Assembly: GCA_007124075.1 (NCBI GenBank)
Contig: SLFV01000495.1
Coordinates: 1-5,635, forward strand
Direction of reading: 5' to 3'
DNA: 5,635 bases
From: Roseimaritima sp.
GTDB lineage: Bacteria; Planctomycetota; Planctomycetia; Pirellulales; Pirellulaceae
In this document: in pieces, positions 1 to 4,593 of the stretch
Position numbering within the stretch: the first letter of the stretch is position 1
Layout: every line of letters starts with the position of its first letter
Translations under genes and position numbers: made by a program
The notes under the pieces: model-generated
Seen by the model: only the letters and a program-made list of their open reading frames with translations
Databases searched by the model: none
What the model was told of the DNA's origin: nothing

Positions 1-1314
1 CCGGGAATCGACTGGGCGTTCGACGGTGAACCGGCCTCAGCACCGGAGACGTCTTTCTTAAAACCGGACATCGTGTCCGGAGCGGAGCGTTTCGCCGACG
101 CTGCAGCGAGAGGTACCACTGATGATTTGCTCAATGGGCAACAGGTTGATTTGCCGCTGGGAGCACTTGATTTCGGAACGTTATCTCGGCCCACGGGCAG
201 TTCGGGTCCCGGGTCCGCTGATCGGGGGGGTGAAGGCGACTTGCCTCAACCCATCGACCAACAATCCGATCAGGAGGGCAGTCAGGATGAAATGTTGACG
301 GAGGAGGACGCTGACGCGGTTCCAGACAATCCCGTTCGCTTGCAAGCCAGTCAGGCGGTTCACTTGGATACGCTGTCCGACTCCGATGGCGAAGCGGACA
401 TGCTGCTGCTGGAGGCTGCGGTGCAGGAAATTCGTCTCCTGTTTCCTGGCGGCAATTCCGATTGGCAACTGGTCGATCAGGCCGATGGGCGTTGGCACTT
501 GCTGCGTTCGGAAATGCCGATTGATGCCGAACCAATTGCGACCATCTTCCATGATGTTGTGGATGATCTGCAGAAGACCGTATGGCGTTGGAACCAGCCC
601 ATTGATGCAGCGCGATCTAGCGGCTTGAGCAACGGCCGGCTGCACTTACGAAGCAACGATTTATGGCATACGGTTTTCCTGCGTCCAAGCATTGAAATCG
701 ATCCGATCACCTTTGATTTCCGGCAATGGGACTACCGTCAAGCTTGGCCCCTGCAGACCGCCCCCGAGGCAACCGCATCGCGTTGGTCGCTGCAGTTTCA
801 CCTGCCGGAAAAAATCACCGCCGTCGGCGTCAATCCTTGCGAAGGCCAACTGGGACGAAGGGCAAGTTGCGAAGTGCAATTGCATTACGACGACACGCCA
901 CAGGTGGCGGTACGGCTGCAATGCGAACTACTCGCGGGCCGCCGTTTGCTGTTGCGGCAGCGTGTCGCCGTCCGGTTGGATGACGACGAACCGTGGCGCA
1001 AAATCAATTTGCCACAACTGGTCCAGTTTCTAGAACAAAGGGCAAGCCAACAGGATTTTCTGGACGAACGGCTTCAATATCTGAAATCCGCCTACGCAAT
1101 TGCTTCGACGCGACAACGAGATTTATTGCGAATCCAACGTCAGCAAGTGGAACAACAAATCAAGGTCATCGCTGGGCAGCACCATCGTGGCAGCCAGCTT
1201 CGCATGCTGCTGGAGCATCTGGAAGATCTTGGATTCATCTCACTGCGAATTGTTACCGATTGGCCCAACGATCAACAGTCGATAGTGACCACCAGTCTGC
1301 CAGAGGCTTCCTAA
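1..1314 (+). CDS. Protein of unknown function, 3' portion (5' end outside window)
   Basis: I do not recognise this protein. The frame is open from base 1 to the TAA at 1312-1314, giving 437 visible residues. A GTG at 73 could be read as a start, but the frame has no stop before it, the 24 codons upstream look like the same acidic, proline-rich protein, and no good ribosome site precedes it, so the true start probably lies left of the window. Visible residues 1 to about 125 are rich in Asp, Glu, Gly, Pro, Ser and Gln and look disordered. About 130-260 looks folded, with several Trp residues and alternating hydrophobic strands. About 260-335 is probably beta-rich. About 338-415 is strongly helical with many Gln, Glu, Arg and Leu, like a short coiled coil, and a final short strand segment follows. 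No signal peptide or membrane helix is visible. The gene is separated from the next by some 450 bases, so it is probably the last of its own transcript. Confidence is high that it codes, low on any role. Confidence 0.8.
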   Translation, partial: PGIDWAFDGEPASAPETSFLKPDIVSGAERFADAAARGTTDDLLNGQQVDLPLGALDFGTLSRPTGSSGPGSADRGGEGDLPQPIDQQSDQEGSQDEMLTEEDADAVPDNPVRLQASQAVHLDTLSDSDGEADMLLLEAAVQEIRLLFPGGNSDWQLVDQADGRWHLLRSEMPIDAEPIATIFHDVVDDLQKTVWRWNQPIDAARSSGLSNGRLHLRSNDLWHTVFLRPSIEIDPITFDFRQWDYRQAWPLQTAPEATASRWSLQFHLPEKITAVGVNPCEGQLGRRASCEVQLHYDDTPQVAVRLQCELLAGRRLLLRQRVAVRLDDDEPWRKINLPQLVQFLEQRASQQDFLDERLQYLKSAYAIASTRQRDLLRIQRQQVEQQIKVIAGQHHRGSQLRMLLEHLEDLGFISLRIVTDWPNDQQSIVTTSLPEAS

Positions 1315-1326
1315 ACGGCGCGGCAA

Positions 1327-1346
1327 TGACGATTGTCCAATCGTCA
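1327..1346 (+). terminator. Terminator-like hairpin after the first gene
   Basis: TGACGATTG (1327-1335) and CAATCGTCA (1338-1346) are perfect 9-base inverted repeats separated by two bases. As RNA this would be an 8-bp stem with a GTCC tetraloop. It begins 12 bases after the TAA of the upstream gene, where a terminator is expected. The following tract, GCCTTCCTT, is pyrimidine-rich but lacks a solid T run, so efficient intrinsic termination is uncertain. It could instead be a 3'-end stability element or a protein-binding palindrome. Confidence 0.45.
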
Positions 1347-1360
1347 GCCTTCCTTGTCAT

Positions 1361-1406
1361 CTCCGGGCCCTGCGTACCGCCAATAGCAGGGAGGGTCCTG
1401 CCGGAG
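1361..1406 (+). repeat. Nested inverted repeats (bipartite hairpin)
   Basis: CTCCGG (1361-1366) is complementary to CCGGAG (1401-1406). Inside it CCCTGC (1368-1373) is complementary to GCAGGG (1386-1391), leaving a 12-base apical loop and a 9-base bulge on the 3' side. The two stems would stack with one unpaired base on the 5' side. This could be part of the 3' end of the upstream transcript, an RNA structure of its own, or chance in GC-rich DNA. No T run follows it, so it is not a standard terminator. Confidence 0.35.
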
Positions 1407-1512
1407 AGGGAAACGAAATCCGCTAGTCATTGAGCCCGCTTCGCTAAACGCCGAGATGCTGCTCTGCTCTGCAATCAGCCGTCTGTTGGCTTCAACCTAT
1501 GACTACTACGTT

Positions 1513-1532
1513 GTACAGATGGCTATTTGTAC
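1513..1532 (+). repeat. Short intergenic hairpin
   Basis: GTACAGAT (1513-1520) and ATTTGTAC (1525-1532) pair over 8 positions, with one G-U pair in RNA, around a GGCT loop. The element lies midway between two genes, with no coding sequence and no T run after it. It might be an operator-like dyad or a minor RNA structure. Its function is unknown. Confidence 0.3.
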
Positions 1533-1691
1533 CCCGTCGTGTGAGCGTCGTTGATTTTCAGGGTTGTGCTGCCTTCCAGTCACTCGGCAAATCGTTCCCA
1601 ACCGCCACCGTTGTTGCTGATCGTTACAAATTCTTCATGCTGGACCAGTAAAACGCTATCTTCCGGTTCCCCAGGTTACTACTTTATGTCC

Positions 1692-1697
1692 TATAAT
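1692..1697 (+). promoter_or_regulatory. Consensus -10 box (TATAAT), probable promoter of the 3-gene operon
   Basis: TATAAT matches the sigma-70 -10 consensus exactly and lies about 72 bases ahead of the ATG at 1769, the first gene after a long gap. The expected -35 region is weak: TTCCCC at 1667-1672 matches only three of six consensus bases and has a 19-base spacer. There is no extended -10 TG at the right place. If used, transcription would begin near 1704-1706 and leave a leader of about 65 bases. The weak -35 may mean an activator is needed, or that the box is fortuitous. Confidence 0.45.
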
Positions 1698-1712
1698 GAC
1701 TTCGATGTCGGT

Positions 1713-1724
1713 GGCGGAACCGCC
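1713..1724 (+). promoter_or_regulatory. GC-rich hairpin in the presumed leader
   Basis: GGCGG (1713-1717) and CCGCC (1720-1724) are perfect inverted repeats around AA, giving in RNA at least a 4-bp all-GC stem with a GAAC loop. It would lie at the 5' end of a transcript starting from the TATAAT box and about 35 bases before the ribosome site. That fits a role in transcript stability or leader folding. No known riboswitch pattern was recognised. Confidence 0.3.
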
Positions 1725-1759
1725 CCGCGCCGTTGGTGAATGTGTCAGCAAAGAATTTT

Positions 1760-1763
1760 GAGG
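1760..1763 (+). promoter_or_regulatory. Ribosome binding site that decides the start at 1769
   Basis: GAGG lies five bases before the ATG at 1769. The alternative in-frame TTG at 1733 has no such site and would place 12 polar residues ahead of a classic signal peptide. The ATG is therefore preferred. Confidence 0.6.
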
Positions 1764-1768
1764 CTCCC

Positions 1769-3280
1769 ATGCGTGTTAATCGTCATCCGTGGCTGATTTT
1801 GTTCCTGATTTTGGTGATCGGAACCAGCGGCCAGTCGCGGAGTTTCGCTTGCCCGTTTTGCAGTGCTGTCGGGCAGACGCTGCGACAAGAAATGGCGACG
1901 ATGGATCTGGTGGTGATTGCCCAGTCGATCAAAGGGGAAATGGCTGACCCCGACACCGGCAGACTTCGCATGCGTGTCGTCAGTGTCTTGCAGGGACATG
2001 ACTATGTAAAACTCGACACGATTGTGACGCCGGTTTACTACGGCAACGTTGATGCGGAGCGTCGCTTCCTGTTGTTTGGGGTGGAGCCCGCCAACCCACA
2101 GTGGTCCTCCATGCCAATCACTCAGCGGGGTGAGGCGTACGTCAATCACATGCACCAACTTCCTGACGATCCTGCCGCACGGCTGCGTTTTGTCATGAAT
2201 TACTTGGAGGATGAGGAGGCGATGTTGGCTCGCGATGCGTACGACGAGTTTGCGGTGACTCCCTACGAATATGTGACGGCGATCAAGGAGGATATGGATC
2301 GGGATCAACTTCTGAAGTGGCTTCAGGACCCGGACATGCCCGCTGATCGGAAACGGCTATATTTTACGATGCTGGGTGTTTGCGGCAGCCAGGAGGAATT
2401 GCCGTTGCTGGAAACGCTGATCCGACGCGGTGCAAAGGAAGGCGGGTTGGATGCGTTGATTGCTTGCTATCTGACACTTGCGGGCGAATCCGGTCTTCCG
2501 CTGATTAACGAACTGTTTTTGGAGAACAAGAAAGCACCCTACACCGAAACCTACTCGGCGATCATGGCGATCCGCTTTCATGGCACGGAAACCGACATCA
2601 TTCCCAGGTCGGCATTGCTGCCCAGTTTATATTACATCCTGGAACGACCGGAATTAGCTGACTTAGTGATCTCCGACCTGTCGCGATGGGGCGATTGGAC
2701 GAAGATCGACCAGTTGACTCGAATGTTTATAGACGCGACCGAGGAAAATAACTTTGTGCGGGTTCCTATCATCAATTATCTCCGTGCGTGCCCGAAGCCC
2801 GAGGCTTCGCAGGCACTGGAAAAATTGACGGAGGTCGACCCGGAAAGTGTGCGACGTTCCAACATTTTTTTTGCCAAACCGGTGGTTCAGCCTGACCCCG
2901 CGGAAAAATCCAGTTCATCACTCGATCGCGAAAAACGCAAAGAGGAGAAGCGGAAGGCGTTGGAGGCGACGCGGGAGGACGACCAAGCCGGTCTGCTTGG
3001 GATCGTTCCGGTGGCCAGCCGTCTGGCTCGGAGTTCGTCAGCGAATGCACCGAACCAGGACAGTTTTGCCTTGGCTGACGCCAGGCCAAGAACCGCATTC
3101 GCCGCCCTACCACCGGCAAATCAACAAGCTGCGAACAGGTTTGCGATCTTCAACGTAATGGTCCTTATGCTGGGGACTCTCTTGATTTCTGCTTGGCTGA
3201 TTTTGACCAGCGGTACACCGGCATTGCAGACCGTGGAATCTTGGTCGGGTACCTCGCGGAAACAGGATTCGCACCAGTAG
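1769..3280 (+). CDS. Exported CPFC-motif protein with helical-repeat body and C-terminal membrane anchor
   Basis: This 503-residue protein matches no family I can name with certainty. The start is set by GAGG at 1760-1763. Residues 1-27 form a signal peptide: basic MRVNRH, a hydrophobic core at 8-18, and Ser-Phe-Ala before the cut. Directly after comes Cys-Pro-Phe-Cys (28-31), so the mature protein may begin with a CxxC pair. The Ser at -3 is not a good lipobox. Residues about 43-105 look like a beta-rich domain. About 150-360 is almost entirely helical, in units resembling HEAT or armadillo repeats. A charged helix (385-403) and a Ser/Ala/Pro-rich linker lead to a membrane helix at about 458-480 and a 23-residue tail. 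The predicted layout is a large domain outside the cytoplasmic membrane, anchored at the C terminus. Other cysteines are C205, C233 and C341. It is the first gene of a probable operon with two DUF3299-like genes, which suggests work in the envelope, perhaps with metals or thiols. That role is inference only. Confidence 0.85.
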   Translation: MRVNRHPWLILFLILVIGTSGQSRSFACPFCSAVGQTLRQEMATMDLVVIAQSIKGEMADPDTGRLRMRVVSVLQGHDYVKLDTIVTPVYYGNVDAERRFLLFGVEPANPQWSSMPITQRGEAYVNHMHQLPDDPAARLRFVMNYLEDEEAMLARDAYDEFAVTPYEYVTAIKEDMDRDQLLKWLQDPDMPADRKRLYFTMLGVCGSQEELPLLETLIRRGAKEGGLDALIACYLTLAGESGLPLINELFLENKKAPYTETYSAIMAIRFHGTETDIIPRSALLPSLYYILERPELADLVISDLSRWGDWTKIDQLTRMFIDATEENNFVRVPIINYLRACPKPEASQALEKLTEVDPESVRRSNIFFAKPVVQPDPAEKSSSSLDREKRKEEKRKALEATREDDQAGLLGIVPVASRLARSSSANAPNQDSFALADARPRTAFAALPPANQQAANRFAIFNVMVLMLGTLLISAWLILTSGTPALQTVESWSGTSRKQDSHQ

Positions 3281-3301
3281 CGGTCAGGTGTTTTTTTCAC
3301 C
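3272..3301 (+). promoter_or_regulatory. T7 tract flanked by GGTG/CACC arms, possible attenuator
   Basis: A run of seven T (3291-3297) follows the stop codon of the upstream gene. GGTG (3287-3290) can pair with CACC upstream (3272-3275, overlapping the last codons), giving a weak terminator-like stem before the T run. It can also pair with CACC downstream (3298-3301), putting the T run in the loop. Both stems are only 4 bp, so strong termination is unlikely. At most it might lower expression of the next two genes. Confidence 0.25.
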
Positions 3302-3347
3302 ATTCCATCCTAGAAATCACAAACATCGTCCAGGACAGGGTGCTGCC

Positions 3348-4049
3348 ATGGCAACGCAGTTAGAGGAGCAGGAGCAGGTTGACGCTCCACCGAAAACCGC
3401 CTTCAGCGAAAGCGAATTTCCCTACCGTGCACTCAGCAGGGCGGCGGTCGTTGCGGTCGTTCTTGCTCCGCTTGGTGCATTAGGGTTGACCCCAACGTTT
3501 GCCCCGATGCTGGTTTTGTGTGCGTTTGGTTTACTGGCTGCGATTTTGGGAATCCGTGCCACACTGCGATATCCTCAGGAATATAGCGGCAACCTCCTGG
3601 CCCAAATCGGTCTGGTGGGCAATGGCCTGCTGCTGGTAGGGGGGGTATCGGTCCATGTGTACACCTACGCGACCGAGGTGCCCGAGGGGTACGCGCGAAT
3701 CAGCTTTTACTCGTTGCAACAACCCACGGGAGCCCCCGATGTTCCGACAGCGGCCGCCATTGAACTGGACAAGCAGGACATTTTTTTGAAAGGATACATC
3801 CATCCGACGTCCGGCAGCGGTCAGCTATCGCGATTTGTCCTTGTTCCTGACTTGGGCACTTGCTGTTTTGGGGGCCAGCCGCGAAGCACAGACATGATGG
3901 AAGTCACCCTAACCGATGGACAGACCGTGCGATCAGGGTTGCGAAAGATCAAACTGGCGGGTCGTTTCATGGTGACCCCCAGCGGGGCAACGCGAAAAGA
4001 TTTTGACAACCCGGTTTACTACCGCTTGCGTGCCGAACACGCAAAATGA
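3348..4049 (+). CDS. Membrane-anchored DUF3299-like protein with DUF4190-like N-terminal half
   Basis: This is a 233-residue integral membrane protein of unknown biochemical role. I chose the ATG at 3348 because AGGG (3337-3340) lies seven bases before it. An upstream in-frame GTG at 3288 would overlap the T7 tract and has no ribosome site. Residues 1-25 are acidic and hydrophilic. About 28-106 holds three hydrophobic segments (about 30-46, 50-68 and 84-106) resembling DUF4190-type small membrane domains. The C-terminal part (about 117-230) has the DUF3299-like pattern: GYIHP (149-153), FVLVPD (163-168), Cys-Cys-Phe-Gly (172-175), then strands ending in GRFMV (205-209). With three helices and a cytoplasmic N terminus, this domain would face the periplasm. 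It is a paralogue of the domain in the next gene, whose start is 28 bases beyond this stop. C172 and C173 are candidate metal or thiol ligands. The domain assignments are from pattern memory, not a search. Confidence 0.85.
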   Translation: MATQLEEQEQVDAPPKTAFSESEFPYRALSRAAVVAVVLAPLGALGLTPTFAPMLVLCAFGLLAAILGIRATLRYPQEYSGNLLAQIGLVGNGLLLVGGVSVHVYTYATEVPEGYARISFYSLQQPTGAPDVPTAAAIELDKQDIFLKGYIHPTSGSGQLSRFVLVPDLGTCCFGGQPRSTDMMEVTLTDGQTVRSGLRKIKLAGRFMVTPSGATRKDFDNPVYYRLRAEHAK

Positions 4050-4065
4050 AAGACAACACGCCAAC

Positions 4066-4070
4066 TTAGG
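4066..4070 (+). promoter_or_regulatory. Ribosome binding site supporting a GTG start at 4078
   Basis: TTAGG ends seven bases before the GTG at 4078. From this start the protein opens with Met-Lys and a clean hydrophobic signal peptide. An upstream in-frame start at 4003 would lie inside the preceding gene and put 25 polar residues ahead of the signal sequence. An ATG that overlaps the preceding TGA (ATGA, 4046-4049) is in the wrong frame and closes after seven codons. Confidence 0.55.
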
Positions 4071-4077
4071 TACCGTT

Positions 4078-4584
4078 GTGAAAGTACTGCTCGCTAGCTT
4101 GACGCTTTTCCTCCTACCCGGCCTTTGTCTGGGTCAAGATTCTGGCAAGCCAGCCGATAGCGCCAAGGAGGAGCGTGATCGGAGGGCTCGCGAGTCTGCG
4201 TTCTTGCGTGGTGAGATCACCTTTGATGACCTGAAGTTTGATATCGAAAAGGATCAACCATTCGAACGCGAAATGCTGACCGAACGGGTGGAAAGTCTGC
4301 ACGAGCGGACTGTGCAAATTCGTGGTTACATCCTGCCGGCGACGCTGTTTCGGGAAACAAACATCGATGAGTTTGTCTTGGTGCGTGATAACCAGGAGTG
4401 CTGCTTTGGACCAGGTGCGGCGCTGTTTGATTGCGTGATCGTCAACCTAGTCAACGGAGTTACGACGAATTTCACCACCCGTCCCGTGACCGTGAAGGGC
4501 AAATTTCGCATTAAGGAATTTCTCTATCCCGACGGTTCGGGGCATTTCGCAGTCTTCCACCTGGAGGGCGTTTCCGTCAAATAG
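4078..4584 (+). CDS. Secreted DUF3299-like protein with CCFG motif
   Basis: This 168-residue exported protein belongs to a family of unknown activity. It starts at GTG 4078. Residues 1-19 are a signal peptide (MKVLLASLTLFLLPGLCLG) with likely cleavage before Gln20. Cys17 sits in the signal region but lacks a proper lipobox, so a lipoprotein is unlikely. Residues 20-45 are charged and probably flexible. About 46-168 forms the DUF3299-like domain: a lead segment ITFDDLKFDIEKD (47-59), IRGYILP (81-87), FVLVRD (99-104), Cys-Cys-Phe-Gly-Pro (108-112), a third Cys at 119, and KGKFRIKEF (140-148) near the end. The core aligns with residues 147-209 of the preceding membrane protein, so the two genes look like tandem paralogues, one tethered and one soluble. 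It is the third gene of the probable operon. It ends nine bases from the convergent peptidase gene, with no clear terminator. Binding of a metal through the paired cysteines is a possibility only. Confidence 0.87.
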   Translation: MKVLLASLTLFLLPGLCLGQDSGKPADSAKEERDRRARESAFLRGEITFDDLKFDIEKDQPFEREMLTERVESLHERTVQIRGYILPATLFRETNIDEFVLVRDNQECCFGPGAALFDCVIVNLVNGVTTNFTTRPVTVKGKFRIKEFLYPDGSGHFAVFHLEGVSVK

Positions 4585-4593
4585 CAGTGTGGT

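Larger units (their letters stand above)
1315..1768. other. Intergenic region without a convincing gene
   Basis: No open frame here has a good start, ribosome site and plausible protein composition. The only forward frame of note, 62 codons from a TTG at 1551, has no Shine-Dalgarno site and a Pro/Ser-rich, unconvincing product. The stretch holds three inverted-repeat structures (1327-1346, 1361-1406, 1513-1532), a TATAAT box at 1692-1697 and a GC hairpin at 1713-1724 ahead of the next gene. The middle part, roughly 1410-1510 and 1535-1680, shows nothing I can assign. Confidence 0.6.

Noticed and set aside
993..1433. 146-codon forward frame overlapping the end of the first gene
   Set aside because: It lies mostly out of frame within a clearly coding region and its composition is that of a shifted reading; no independent start signal.
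1453..1472. CTGCT-like short tandem repeat
   Set aside because: Only about two and a half units; too short to separate from chance.
1551..1739. 62-codon forward frame from a TTG in the intergenic region
   Set aside because: No ribosome site, Pro/Ser-rich product without protein-like pattern, and it runs through the TATAAT box and leader hairpin of the next gene.
1745..2308. 187-codon reverse frame opposite the CPFC protein
   Set aside because: Antisense shadow; His/Arg-rich product with no domain, while the forward frame has a signal peptide and coherent helices.
4046..4069. ATGA overlap suggesting translational coupling of the two DUF3299-like genes
   Set aside because: The ATG at 4046 is in a different frame from the downstream gene and meets TAG after seven codons; the GTG at 4078 is the supported start.
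4078..4140. Lipoprotein signal in the third operon gene (Cys17)
   Set aside because: Residues before the Cys are Pro-Gly-Leu, which do not fit the lipobox; ordinary signal peptidase cleavage is more likely.
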